From Oleispira sp963933055 (GTDB lineage: Bacteria > Pseudomonadota > Gammaproteobacteria > Pseudomonadales > Oceanobacteraceae): a DNA stretch of 42,360 bases. Shown here piece after piece: positions 17,213 through 25,130 of the stretch; positions within the stretch are counted from its first letter, which is position 1; every line of letters starts with the position of its first letter. The stretch covers positions 1 to 42,360 of the forward strand of contig CAWVSY010000030.1 in the NCBI GenBank assembly GCA_963933055.1. Direction: 5' to 3'. A program made the translations under genes and the position numbers. The notes beneath the pieces are model-generated. The model did not search any database. It was given only the letters and a program-made list of their open reading frames with translations, and had not been told where the DNA came from.

Positions 17213-17257
17213 TAGCAGCCTAAGTGTATTAGGCTGCTAAAGCAGTCGGACTGCTTT
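17213..17257 (-). terminator. Double hairpin downstream of the Tsx-like gene
   Basis: Two adjacent stems follow the stop of the Tsx-like gene: AAAGCAGTC/GACTGCTTT (17239-17257), then a perfect 11-bp stem TAGCAGCCTAA/TTAGGCTGCTA with loop GTGTA (17213-17239). On the minus strand the second is followed by TCCTTT. It probably ends or reduces transcription into apt. Confidence 0.65.
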
Positions 17258-17280
17258 CTAATAAAACCTGGTGGTATTTA

Positions 17281-18021
17281 TTAGAAGTGTACTTTAACCA
17301 AAGCGCTTACGACGTTTTCGTTAGAGTCATTGATGCCATAATCACCCAACTCACCATCCTCAAGAGCAAATTTGTTATTCCAAGTCGCGTGCTCAATACC
17401 AACATATACTTTGTTATCGGTACCAAGAACAGAAGCAGCATCCCACTTCAATTGGTAAGTAAAGTTACTGGTAGCAGCTCTGTCGTCAGTGGCTGTTGCC
17501 CAATCCCAGAAACCATCAAACTTGAAGTTTTGGCCAGCGATTGCGAAAGGTACGCCCCAAACAGTGGTTGTTTGATAGTTGTTATCGCCATCGTCATTCA
17601 AGCGCTGGTAAGCGTTGAAGCTTAGGTTTTGGAAACCAGGGATGTTGAAGTCAGTACCCAAACCGATAAGGAAATCATCGTTATCTTCACTCATTTCCCA
17701 CGTGGTCGCGATGTAGACATTTTTAACAAAACCAGCATCAAAATCAGATACTTTGAAACGTGGAGCTACTTCGATGTAAGTTTGAGTTTGATCTTGGTTT
17801 TCATCACCAGTAGACATTAAGCGATCAGCAAATACAAAAATATCGCCCCAGCTGTTAGCGCTGTAGTGCTCAAATGTAACAACAGCTTGGTCAGATTCAA
17901 TTACTTCATAGCTCTGTCCGTATAAAGCAGTAAGGCTATTATCGTAAAAGTAAGTTTCTGCACTTGCCGTTCCGGCAGCAACAGTCATTGCTGTTGCTAA
18001 AGCAATCTTAGTCAATTTCAT
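17281..18021 (-). CDS. Outer-membrane nucleoside channel, Tsx/OmpK-like
   Basis: This 246-aa protein has a signal peptide (MKLTKIALATAMTVAAGTASA) and a mature part of short alternating strands ending in VVSALVKVHF, the C-terminal aromatic signature of a beta-barrel. The segments SANSWGDIFVFADRL (residues 54-68), EVAPRF and FLIGLGTDF fit the Tsx/OmpK nucleoside-channel family, whose members pass nucleosides across the outer membrane. Tsx itself is longer (about 290 aa). The location between apt and a purine permease, read divergently from the permease, supports a role in purine or nucleoside uptake. A related uncharacterised barrel family remains possible. Confidence 0.75.
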   Translation of the reverse strand: MKLTKIALATAMTVAAGTASAETYFYDNSLTALYGQSYEVIESDQAVVTFEHYSANSWGDIFVFADRLMSTGDENQDQTQTYIEVAPRFKVSDFDAGFVKNVYIATTWEMSEDNDDFLIGLGTDFNIPGFQNLSFNAYQRLNDDGDNNYQTTTVWGVPFAIAGQNFKFDGFWDWATATDDRAATSNFTYQLKWDAASVLGTDNKVYVGIEHATWNNKFALEDGELGDYGINDSNENVVSALVKVHF

Positions 18022-18110
18022 GGTAGATCCTATTATAATAATCGTTATAAACTTCAGTTAGAGCAGCACTAGGCATTGCTTATCTTGCAATATCAAAGCG
18101 TTGTGGGCTC

Positions 18111-18140
18111 ATTATAGCCATGTATCAGAATAATTGTCTA
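18111..18140 (-). promoter_or_regulatory. Promoter of the Tsx-like gene
   Basis: On the minus strand TAGACA (18135-18140, five of six matches) is followed after 18 bases by a perfect TATAAT (18111-18116), predicting a start near 18104 and a leader of about 80 nt. The upstream edge adjoins one arm of the inverted repeat at 18143-18186. Confidence 0.55.
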
Positions 18141-18142
18141 TG

Positions 18143-18186
18143 TGGTCAAGCTTGGCAAAGTGTGTAAAACTTACCAAACTTGACCA
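18143..18186. promoter_or_regulatory. Inverted repeat between the Tsx-like gene and the purine permease, likely operator
   Basis: TGGTCAAGCTTGG (18143-18155) and CCAAACTTGACCA (18174-18186) are reverse complements with a single mismatch, separated by 18 bases. Each arm is itself a near-palindrome around CAAGCTTG or CAAACTTG, so each could bind a dimer. The right arm contains TTGACC, a possible -35 for the permease, and the left arm abuts the -35 of the Tsx-like gene. One regulator could therefore control both divergent genes. Confidence 0.5.
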
Positions 18187-18248
18187 TTTGATTAGCTCGA
18201 ATCTTGTTAATCTCCCACTATTAATAACCAGCTGGTAGTACTCGTAAT

Positions 18249-19538
18249 ATGCTTGAAAAACTCTTTCAATTGTCTCGCTTTGGGACGGATTCTAAAACAG
18301 AAATTACCGCGGGTATTACTACCTTTCTGACCATGGCTTACATTATCTTTGTGAATCCCGAGATGCTTGAAAAAGCAGGAATGGATCAAGGTGCTGTATT
18401 TGTCGGCACGTGTGTCGCAGCCGCGATAGGTTGTTTTATTATGGGCTTTTGGGCTAACTTACCGGTTGCGATGGCACCGGGTATGGGGCTTAATGCTTTC
18501 TTCACTTATGGTGTTGTATTGGGCATGGGGCACGCGTGGCAGACGGCGCTAGGCGCGGTGTTTTTGTCGGGTATTATTTTCTTTCTTTTATCCATTTTCA
18601 AAATGCGGGAATGGATTATTAATGCCATTCCAGATACGCTGAAAAAAGCCATTGCGGCGGGTATTGGTAGCTTCTTGGCACTGATTGCTTTGCAAAATTC
18701 AGGTATTATTGTTGATCATCCTGCGACCCTTGTTAGCTTAGGAGACCTTACCAGTTTTGGTCCTGCGATGGCGCTATTCGGTTTGATTTTAATTATCGGT
18801 TTGGTTCAGCGCAATATACCTGGCGGCGTGATGATTTCTATTTTAATTATTACCGCGATTGCCGTTCTGACGGGAAATGTTGAATATTCGGGCATTATTT
18901 CTGCGCCTCCTTCTATTGCGCCAACCTTTATGCAAATGGATGTTGCCGCTGCGTTTGACGTTGCTTTGTTAAGCGTTATTTTTGCCTTCTTATTTGTTGA
19001 TCTGTTCGATACTTCCGGTACGTTAATTGCGGTTACCCAGCGTGCTGGTTTGCAAACATCACAAGGTAAGGTTCCTCGCCTTAAGCAGGCATTGATTGCT
19101 GATAGTACGGCAACGGTGACGGGCGCTATGCTGGGTACATCTTCTACGACAAGTTATATCGAAAGTGCTGCAGGTGTTGCTGCGGGTGGACGTACAGGGA
19201 TGACGGCGGTTGTTGTTGGCATTTTATTTTTACTGTCTATTTTCTTTGCACCGTTAGCGGGAATGATTCCAGCTTACGCCACGGCTGGCGCTATTTTGTA
19301 TGTTTCTGTATTGATGATGTTCACTTTGAAGGAAGTACATTGGGATGATCTAACAGAAGCGACGCCTGTCGTGGTTGTTTTGTTATTAACTCCACTGACC
19401 TTTTCAATTGCGCATGGTATTACGCTTGGGTTCATTACTTATGCAGCCGCTAAGTTAGTGGGTGGTAAAGCGAACGAAGTATCCATGAGTGTATGGATTA
19501 TTTCTGCTTTATTATTGGCTAAGGTCATGTTTGTTTGA
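18249..19538 (+). CDS. Purine (adenine/guanine/hypoxanthine) permease, AzgA-like NCS2 family
   Basis: This 429-aa inner-membrane proton symporter has 12-14 hydrophobic segments. Characteristic stretches are TEITAGITTFLTMAYIIFVN (residues 18-37), PVAMAPGMGLNAFF (74-87), FLFVDLFDTSGTLIAV (247-262) and GTSSTTSYIESAAGVAAGGR (299-318), as in the AzgA/GhxP/PurP group for adenine, guanine or hypoxanthine. Substrate choice among these cannot be read reliably. It is divergent from the Tsx-like gene with a shared operator-like repeat and lies near apt, so imported base would feed salvage. The ribosome site is weak. Transcription ends at the 19571-19600 palindrome. Confidence 0.92.
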   Translation: MLEKLFQLSRFGTDSKTEITAGITTFLTMAYIIFVNPEMLEKAGMDQGAVFVGTCVAAAIGCFIMGFWANLPVAMAPGMGLNAFFTYGVVLGMGHAWQTALGAVFLSGIIFFLLSIFKMREWIINAIPDTLKKAIAAGIGSFLALIALQNSGIIVDHPATLVSLGDLTSFGPAMALFGLILIIGLVQRNIPGGVMISILIITAIAVLTGNVEYSGIISAPPSIAPTFMQMDVAAAFDVALLSVIFAFLFVDLFDTSGTLIAVTQRAGLQTSQGKVPRLKQALIADSTATVTGAMLGTSSTTSYIESAAGVAAGGRTGMTAVVVGILFLLSIFFAPLAGMIPAYATAGAILYVSVLMMFTLKEVHWDDLTEATPVVVVLLLTPLTFSIAHGITLGFITYAAAKLVGGKANEVSMSVWIISALLLAKVMFV

Positions 19539-19570
19539 TCGATTGATCACATGAATGGATGCTGTTAAAT

Positions 19571-19600
19571 AAAAAAGGTCTGCAATTGCAGACCTTTTTT
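19571..19600. terminator. Bidirectional intrinsic terminator between permease and holC
   Basis: This is a 30-bp perfect palindrome, AAAAAAGGTCTGCAA followed by its complement, with T runs at both outer ends. It serves both the rightward permease and leftward holC transcripts. The holC stop codon begins directly at its edge. Confidence 0.92.
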
Positions 19601-20041
19601 TTAATCTTTCATCCGCATATCGATATTATTGATCGGATAGCCTCGTTCTTTGTAATAGCGGTAATGGCTTCGAGTTGCGGCCAATACATCGTCTTGCTGA
19701 ATTACGACTTCTAAGACGCGCTTATAGCGTGCAATGGTTGATGGCATATCAGTGGCTAGGTTAACCATGACATCAAAATTGGGAGGCTGTAAATCCGCAT
19801 AACCCAAATGAACAGGGCAGTTGTCTTCCAGCCCTTCACTGCCAATTAATCCATGCGGTATAAAGCTGCTATCTCTGTAGTTCCATAGCTGTTCATCAAA
19901 CGCTTTCGCATGAGCTTCGTTATCAAAATGAACATAAACCTTGCAGCGGCTGCGGTAGGCTTTTTCGATGAGACGGCAGGCAAAATCTAGGCGTTGCTCA
20001 TCTTGTTGGGCAGATAAAATATAGAAGTCGATGTCGGTCAT
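19601..20041 (-). CDS. holC: DNA polymerase III chi subunit
   Basis: This 146-aa protein matches HolC in length (147 aa in E. coli) and style: MTDIDFYIL at the N-terminus, KVYVHFDNEAHAKAFDEQLW in the middle (34-53) and a C-terminal DDVLAATRSHYRYYKERGYP (117-136). Chi links the clamp loader to single-strand-binding protein at the replication fork. holC usually sits directly upstream of valS. Here it is on the same strand as valS but 10.7 kb away, with ycgR 79 bp upstream on the same strand. Confidence 0.9.
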   Translation of the reverse strand: MTDIDFYILSAQQDEQRLDFACRLIEKAYRSRCKVYVHFDNEAHAKAFDEQLWNYRDSSFIPHGLIGSEGLEDNCPVHLGYADLQPPNFDVMVNLATDMPSTIARYKRVLEVVIQQDDVLAATRSHYRYYKERGYPINNIDMRMKD

Positions 20042-20120
20042 GAGCGATTTTAAGTATGAACTTTTAAGTTATGTATATGTTGGAAAACATTGTAACAGAA
20101 CTTAAGTCGTGGGCGCTGAT

Positions 20121-20906
20121 TTATACTTGGGGTAAGTCGCTGTCTTCTTTCTTCTTTTCTTTTAGCTTTTCTTGATGAAGCTGTTCTGCTTTGCGACGCT
20201 CTTCCCATTGAAGTTCGCCAATGAGGCGGTCAAGAAAGCGCTGTCCCATGCCTGAAATCATATTAAAGGCGAAGCCGACTTGAGTATCCCCAGATTTTGT
20301 CCGTACGATATGACGGGCCTGTAGACTGCAATCCATGTTGTTATTGTCATTAAACTTAATGCGCGCAACGGGGATTTCGGTATGAGCTTTTAAACGATCA
20401 ACAATATCGCCTTTAAATAATGATTTAAAACCACTGGACGAAATATCGGCCAATTTACCAACCAAGTTACCTTGTTCATCTTGCATCTTAAGTTGCACTA
20501 GAATCTCATGCGCTGGTGGAATCATAACGCGGTAAGCGGTACGGCGTTGCAAGTACAGTAGCTGACTAGGAAATTCTACTCGATATTGCTCTTTTTCTGG
20601 CTGATATTTTAAGCGGCCATCGACGTCAAATTCTATTTTGATGCCTTGGCTATCGGCAAGAATACCAAAGCGTTTGCCTGAGCGGATGAGGTCGTTGCCT
20701 TTTTGTGGAACAACTTGGTCGAGGAAGAAACTGCTGTTTTTTAAATTGGCGAAGGTGATTGCAGATGTGAATTTCTCATCACTATCTTCAATACTCACTG
20801 TTACAGGCTGTTTCATTAATACTATTTTACGCAGCGCACCATAAACATCTTCAGGTGTGTCTAAATAATATTCGTTGTTTTCCTCTGTCATAGGCAATTC
20901 CGACAC
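20121..20906 (-). CDS. ycgR: Flagellar brake protein, cyclic-di-GMP-binding PilZ domain
   Basis: This 261-aa protein has an N-terminal YcgR domain (about 15-115) and a C-terminal PilZ domain. The c-di-GMP-binding motif R-x3-R is at 122-126 (RTAYR), followed by D-x-S-x-x-G at 154-159 (DISSSG). When c-di-GMP is high, YcgR proteins bind the motor and slow or bias rotation. A charged coiled tail (EERRKAEQLHQEKLKEKKKE, 235-254) extends beyond the PilZ domain. The GTG start has AAGGA six bases upstream; the ATG at codon 6 is an alternative. Its place beside flgN-flgM-flgA fits a flagellar role. Confidence 0.9.
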   Translation of the reverse strand: MSELPMTEENNEYYLDTPEDVYGALRKIVLMKQPVTVSIEDSDEKFTSAITFANLKNSSFFLDQVVPQKGNDLIRSGKRFGILADSQGIKIEFDVDGRLKYQPEKEQYRVEFPSQLLYLQRRTAYRVMIPPAHEILVQLKMQDEQGNLVGKLADISSSGFKSLFKGDIVDRLKAHTEIPVARIKFNDNNNMDCSLQARHIVRTKSGDTQVGFAFNMISGMGQRFLDRLIGELQWEERRKAEQLHQEKLKEKKKEDSDLPQV

Positions 20907-20974
20907 TGTAAATCCTTGTCTATTAATGCGTAAACCGCTAATACTTAAATCGATTGTTCTGTTATTACGCTGAA

Positions 20975-21460
20975 TTAGGCTTTTGCGTACCCTAATCCTT
21001 CAGAGCCAGATTGGGTTTGGCCGCTTTTAGTATATAAGTTAGGTGTATTTTTCTTACCGCGCAAGATTTTCATTAAACTTTGTGTTCGTTGTCTGGCGGT
21101 TAATACGATTGTTGCGAGCACTTCGGTAAGGCGGCGATTTTGCTCAAATTGATCGGCAAGTTCTTGCCATACTTCGGCTAAACGTATGTTATCGCTGGCA
21201 TCATCAGATTGCAGCTTGGGTGATAAATAACAATGCTTATCAAGCGGAATGTGCAGCTCTGTTAGCAGGTTGCAGCGCTGTGTGCTCAGTTCTTTTAGGG
21301 CATTTAGGCGTTCTAGCTTTTCTTGCTGTAAATCGGTTAACGCTTGAATATTCGGCGGGTCTAGCAGTTCACGTTCTTCACAAAGGAGTCTATGCAATGT
21401 GCGCGCAACTGCTAGTTCTTGTTGTAGCTGTAGAAAAAATACGTTGTATGAATTAGCCAC
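20975..21460 (-). CDS. flgN: Flagellar export chaperone for FlgK and FlgL
   Basis: This 161-aa helical protein is the FlgN-type chaperone, which binds the C-termini of the junction proteins FlgK and FlgL and guides them to the export gate. It is rich in Leu, Gln and Glu with heptad-like spacing (LQQELAVARTLHRLLCEERE, residues 12-31), and lacks strands. A flexible Gly/Ser tail follows residue 135. The assignment leans on its position directly after flgM (14 bp gap) as well as its character. It probably shares the flgM sigma28 transcript. Confidence 0.82.
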   Translation of the reverse strand: MANSYNVFFLQLQQELAVARTLHRLLCEERELLDPPNIQALTDLQQEKLERLNALKELSTQRCNLLTELHIPLDKHCYLSPKLQSDDASDNIRLAEVWQELADQFEQNRRLTEVLATIVLTARQRTQSLMKILRGKKNTPNLYTKSGQTQSGSEGLGYAKA

Positions 21461-21474
21461 GGTGACTCCAAGGA

Positions 21475-21783
21475 TTAATTAAGCTTTCCTTCGAAATCAA
21501 GCATTTTTCCTGCCAACTGTTGATAATCAATTTTATATTCACCATTATCGATAGCCGCTCGGATACGATCGATGGTCTTATCATCGACATCTGGCATTTT
21601 ACTAACTTCAGCTTCAACTTGCTGAATGTTTAAGCTACTGCTGCTTAATTTCACCTGATCGGCGGTATTAGCATTGCTATTCGCTTTAGTATTTTCTTCT
21701 GTTTTAGGTTTTTGAGGGCTCGCAGCATCAGCTTTTGCTCTGCCTCCGCCATCAAGACCTGTTGTTAACTTATTGATATTCAT
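21475..21783 (-). CDS. flgM: Anti-sigma28 factor
   Basis: This 102-aa protein binds and holds FliA (sigma28) until the hook is complete, when FlgM is exported. The N-terminal half is disordered and Ala/Lys/Asn-rich. The C-terminal half carries the sigma-binding helices, VKLSSSSLNIQQVEAEV and DDKTIDRIRAAIDNGEY. I chose the ATG at 21781-21783 (MNINKLTTG) because GGAGA is spaced seven bases before it. A reading frame extending eight codons further upstream lacks a site. A good sigma28 promoter lies at 21831-21857, giving the usual FliA-FlgM feedback. Confidence 0.93.
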   Translation of the reverse strand: MNINKLTTGLDGGGRAKADAASPQKPKTEENTKANSNANTADQVKLSSSSLNIQQVEAEVSKMPDVDDKTIDRIRAAIDNGEYKIDYQQLAGKMLDFEGKLN

Positions 21784-21830
21784 GGATATTTCTCCAAGCC
21801 ATTGCATTTTAATAGACTCCTACGGTTATT

Positions 21831-21857
21831 GTATCGGCTAACGCTATGAGAACTTTA
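21831..21857 (-). promoter_or_regulatory. Sigma28 (FliA) promoter of flgM-flgN
   Basis: The minus strand reads TAAAGTTC-N11-GCCGATAC, against the consensus TAAAGTTT-N11-GCCGATAA. Only the last base of each element differs. It lies about 50 bases upstream of the flgM start. Confidence 0.88.
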
Positions 21858-21915
21858 ATCTTTTTTTACTATTTATCGGATTTATATCGAACTAATGGCA
21901 GAGTTGGTCTACGGG

Positions 21916-22638
21916 CTAATCTATTAGCACAACATCCGCTGATATAATCGTTCCGTATAGCACCTTGCCACTGCTGCTATTTTTTACTTTAATCTTGTCG
22001 CCTTGACGGCCTTTTTTAAGGGCCAGGCCTTTCATATCGACGGAAAAACCTACTCGATCGACCTTTAGGTTTACCGCTTGTCCGCGTTTCACAATAATCG
22101 GTAAATCAATCATGCTTGGATTAAGCGCTACTCCTGCTCTAAGTGAACGCTTACTTACTGTGTTAATCACTTGTTCAAAGGCCGTAAAATAACCTCTATG
22201 CAAATCGGCGATATTACGTTTATGCAAAACGAGGCTTAACTTTGTAATGCGATCTCCACGGCCAATATGATCTCGTAATACAATGACATCACGAAAAACT
22301 TGAATGTCGGCATTGAGCATTAATGACCAGCTATTGCGCACATCACAGGTGACTTCAATGCTGTTATCGCCTGGTCGTAATTGCTTCACAGGGCTAATGT
22401 TTAGTGAGTTGGCGCAATCATCAGCCACTTCATAGCCACTCGGTAATCCTTTCATAACAACATTTGACGACGTATTTTTGCGCAGTCCTAGCGACTCCCA
22501 TTGCTTTAATACTAGGTTTGATACCTTATCTTCAAAGGTTTCTTCCAACGCCATGCAGCTCGAAATGGAGACACAAAATAATAAAATTCCGCGCTGAATG
22601 AATTTTTGCGTATTGAATCTATGTCGCACACTACTCAT
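21916..22638 (-). CDS. flgA: Flagellar P-ring assembly chaperone
   Basis: This 240-aa periplasmic protein helps FlgI assemble into the P ring. The N-terminus has a basic start and a hydrophobic segment (GILLFCVSISSCMALEE), read as a signal peptide. The C-terminal SAF-like region contains DLPIIVKRGQAVNLKVDRVG (182-201) and GRQGDKIKVKNSSSGKVLYG (213-232), which are characteristic of FlgA. It is transcribed away from cheV. The order flgA-flgM-flgN matches Pseudomonas and Vibrio, and a sigma54-type promoter lies upstream. Confidence 0.93.
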   Translation of the reverse strand: MSSVRHRFNTQKFIQRGILLFCVSISSCMALEETFEDKVSNLVLKQWESLGLRKNTSSNVVMKGLPSGYEVADDCANSLNISPVKQLRPGDNSIEVTCDVRNSWSLMLNADIQVFRDVIVLRDHIGRGDRITKLSLVLHKRNIADLHRGYFTAFEQVINTVSKRSLRAGVALNPSMIDLPIIVKRGQAVNLKVDRVGFSVDMKGLALKKGRQGDKIKVKNSSSGKVLYGTIISADVVLID

Positions 22639-22721
22639 TTAGCCAATCTCAACTATGCTCAAATATAAGTCGTATTTGCTGTGTCAGTTTAACGACACTT
22701 TGTCTGATTTATATTTGATAC

Positions 22722-22737
22722 AGCAAGCGCCATGCCG
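22722..22737 (-). promoter_or_regulatory. Sigma54 promoter of flgA
   Basis: The minus strand reads CGGCATGGCGCTTGCT. This gives the required GG-N10-GC spacing and a full TTGCT -12 box (consensus TGGCAC-N5-TTGCT). The predicted start is about 75 bases before flgA. An enhancer-binding protein of the FleQ/FlrC type would be needed and is not in this window. Confidence 0.65.
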
Positions 22738-22762
22738 AAGGCGTTAAGATTAGGAGAAAATT

Positions 22763-23698
22763 ATGGCGGGAGTCATGGAAACCGTAAACCAGCGGACCCA
22801 ACTTGTTGGGGCCAATCGCTTGGAGCTTCTATTATTTAGAATGGAAGGGCCGCAGGTTTATGGGATTAATGTATTTAAGGTAAAAGAAGTTTTGCAGTGT
22901 CCAAAGCTGACTGTTTTACCTCATAGTCACGAAGTCGTTCGCGGTGTCGCGCACTTACGTATTGGCATTATTCCTATAATGGATTTAAGTCTGTCAACGG
23001 GTGGGCCTAAGGTTAGCGACCTCGAAAATGCTTTCATCATTATTACGGAATACAACCTAAAAACTCAGGGTTTTTTAGTGGCGGGTGTTGAACGTATTGT
23101 GAATATGAATTGGGGTGACATTCATCCACCACCAAAAGGCACAGGGCGGGAGCATTACCTTACCGCAGTGACTGAATTTGAAAATAAGTTAATTGAAATT
23201 ATTGATGTAGAAAAAGTCTTGGCCGAAGTTTCGCCAATGAACGAAACAATGTCTAGCGACGTTGTGAGTGAGCAAGTTGCAGAAGATGCAAAAGCATTGC
23301 ATGTATTGATTGTTGATGATTCTAAGATTGCGCGTAAGCAAGTATCTCGTTGCCTAGAAGAAATTGGTGTTGAGGTTACTGCGCTTAATGATGGTTTGCA
23401 GGCTTGGAATCATTTACAGGAATTAACCGATGCCGGTGTTCGTATTCAAGATAAATACTTGATGATGATTTCCGATATCGAAATGCCAGAAATGGATGGT
23501 TATACCTTAACAACCAGTATTCGAAATGATGCGCGAATTGCAGACTTTAATATTGTCTTACATACTTCCTTGAGTGGGGTATTTAATAAAGCAATGGTAG
23601 AGAAAGTAGGTGCGGATGGCTTTATTGCTAAATTTAATCCCGATATTTTGGGTGAAGAAGTGGTGAAGCGTATCGAACAATTTACCAAAGCTAAATAA
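22763..23698 (+). CDS. cheV: Chemotaxis coupling protein with receiver domain
   Basis: This 311-aa protein joins a CheW-like domain (about 15-165, VYGINVFKVKEVL and GVAHLRIGIIPIMDLS) to a CheY-like receiver (about 185-305). The receiver holds VLIVDDSK, phospho-acceptor D238 in SDIEMPEMDG, the HTSLSG threonine position and the FIAKF lysine. CheV couples receptors to CheA and, when phosphorylated, is thought to tune or adapt signalling. A strong AGGAG site precedes the ATG. cheR follows 26 bp later, so the two are probably co-transcribed, a pairing common beside flgA-flgB in Pseudomonas and Vibrio. Confidence 0.95.
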   Translation: MAGVMETVNQRTQLVGANRLELLLFRMEGPQVYGINVFKVKEVLQCPKLTVLPHSHEVVRGVAHLRIGIIPIMDLSLSTGGPKVSDLENAFIIITEYNLKTQGFLVAGVERIVNMNWGDIHPPPKGTGREHYLTAVTEFENKLIEIIDVEKVLAEVSPMNETMSSDVVSEQVAEDAKALHVLIVDDSKIARKQVSRCLEEIGVEVTALNDGLQAWNHLQELTDAGVRIQDKYLMMISDIEMPEMDGYTLTTSIRNDARIADFNIVLHTSLSGVFNKAMVEKVGADGFIAKFNPDILGEEVVKRIEQFTKAK

Positions 23699-23724
23699 TG
23701 CAGTTAATTTAATGAGTTAAGTAT

Positions 23725-24567
23725 ATGAGTTTCTCGATTAGTCCTGCTGAATACAAACAGTTTAAGCAAAAGCTAGAGCAATACAGCGGCATTATGCTGG
23801 GTGATAATAAAGAATATTTAATCACTAGCCGCTTAAGGCGGTTGTTAGAAAGTGAAAAACTGACCAATCTGACAGAGCTTGTGGCTGCGATGGATCGCAG
23901 TTCTAAGCTAAAAGAATCGGTGATTGATGCGATGACAACTAACGAAACTTTATGGTTTCGAGATGATCATCCATTTAAGATATTTCGTGAGAAACTGTTA
24001 CCAGAGCTGGCTAAGTCACGACGACCGTTAAAAATTTGGTCGGCGGCTTGCAGTACTGGGCAAGAGCCGTATTCACTGAGTATTATTATTGAAGAGTTTA
24101 AAAAATCAAACCCTGGTGTCTTGATGGGCGATGTGAAAATTGTCGCGACTGATATCTCACCGACGGCCTTAGCGATTGCTAAAGAAGGGGTTTACCCTCA
24201 GTTAGCGTTAAAAAGAGGGATGGGAGATGCGCATCTTCGTCAACATTTTACTCAGAAGGGTGCGGATGAGTGGAAAATTAATGATGACATCAAGCGTCGT
24301 ATCGAATTTAGAAGTTTAAATCTGCAATCCAGCTATAGCATGCTGGGTAAGTTTGATCTTGTATTTTGCCGTAACGTTTTGATTTATTTTTCGGCTGATT
24401 TTAAGCAAGACATTCTTAAACGTATTCACGGGACATTAAACCCCGATGGCTATTTGTTTGTTGGCGCATCGGAATCGGTTAATAACTTGAACGACTTTTA
24501 TAAAATGCAGCAATTTAATCCTGGCATCGCTTATCAAGCGAAACCTGTTGCCGCTGGTAATCGGTAA
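23725..24567 (+). CDS. cheR: Chemotaxis protein methyltransferase
   Basis: This 280-aa enzyme transfers methyl groups from S-adenosylmethionine to glutamates of chemoreceptors. It has an N-terminal helical domain (about 1-75, KQKLEQYSGIMLGDNKEYLI), then the methyltransferase core with IWSAACSTGQEPYSLSI (101-117) binding SAM, and FDLVFCRNVLIYF (212-224). All match the family. It follows cheV closely, and a hairpin overlapping its stop codon ends the transcript before flgB. Confidence 0.96.
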   Translation: MSFSISPAEYKQFKQKLEQYSGIMLGDNKEYLITSRLRRLLESEKLTNLTELVAAMDRSSKLKESVIDAMTTNETLWFRDDHPFKIFREKLLPELAKSRRPLKIWSAACSTGQEPYSLSIIIEEFKKSNPGVLMGDVKIVATDISPTALAIAKEGVYPQLALKRGMGDAHLRQHFTQKGADEWKINDDIKRRIEFRSLNLQSSYSMLGKFDLVFCRNVLIYFSADFKQDILKRIHGTLNPDGYLFVGASESVNNLNDFYKMQQFNPGIAYQAKPVAAGNR

Positions 24568-24591
24568 GCGCTTGCCGCTTACCTCTTTTTC
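24563..24591 (+). terminator. Intrinsic terminator overlapping the cheR stop codon
   Basis: GGTAAGCG, loop CTTGC and CGCTTACC form an 8-bp perfect stem followed by TCTTTTT. The stop codon of cheR lies inside the left arm. Confidence 0.85.
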
Positions 24592-24680
24592 CTTCCTATT
24601 GTTTGCCCCTCTCATGATTCAAACCTCTTCTTATTATCTCTAAGTCATTGAAAAATAAGCAATTAAAATAATTTTAAAAC

Positions 24681-24697
24681 TTGGTATACCCTTTGCT
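24681..24697 (+). promoter_or_regulatory. Sigma54 promoter of flgBCDE
   Basis: TTGGTATACCCTTTGCT has the invariant GG and GC exactly 10 bases apart and a TTTGCT -12 box. The -24 box departs from TGGCAC at two positions. It predicts a start near 24708, about 28 bases before flgB. Confidence 0.75.
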
Positions 24698-24735
24698 ATA
24701 TCTCTAATAAGAAAATTTTAGAAGAGAGTTAGGTT

Positions 24736-25128
24736 ATGGGTTCAATCAATTTCAACAATGCTTTAGGGGTTCATCCTGATGCCATGTTACTCAGCGGAAA
24801 GCGTGCAGAAATACTCGCCAATAACCTAGCCAATTCAGATACTCCTGGATTTAAAGCCCGTGATATGAACTTCCAAGCTCAGCTTGCGCAAGAAACTCAA
24901 AACGGAATGGCGATGACGGCAACGAATAGCGCCCATCTTTCAGGAAGTTCTAATCAATCTAACGAGCTCCTTTTTCGTAACCCATCTCAACCTTCCATTG
25001 ATGGTAATACCGTCGATACACAATTAGAGCAAACCCTATTTTCACGTAACGCTATGGACTATAACTCCAGTTTTGAATTTCTAAATGGAAAGTTCAAAGG
25101 CCTTAAATCTGCGATCAGAGGAGAATAA
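24736..25128 (+). CDS. flgB: Flagellar proximal rod protein FlgB
   Basis: This 130-aa rod subunit has the N-terminal rod motif LSGKRAEILANNLANSDTPG (19-38) shared by axial proteins, and a helical C-terminus ending near FEFLNGKFKGLKSAIRGE. It forms the proximal rod together with FlgC and FlgF in the periplasm and is exported by the type III apparatus without a signal peptide. First gene of the flgBCDE operon, with flgC starting 2 bp after its stop. Confidence 0.96.
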   Translation: MGSINFNNALGVHPDAMLLSGKRAEILANNLANSDTPGFKARDMNFQAQLAQETQNGMAMTATNSAHLSGSSNQSNELLFRNPSQPSIDGNTVDTQLEQTLFSRNAMDYNSSFEFLNGKFKGLKSAIRGE

Positions 25129-25130
25129 TT

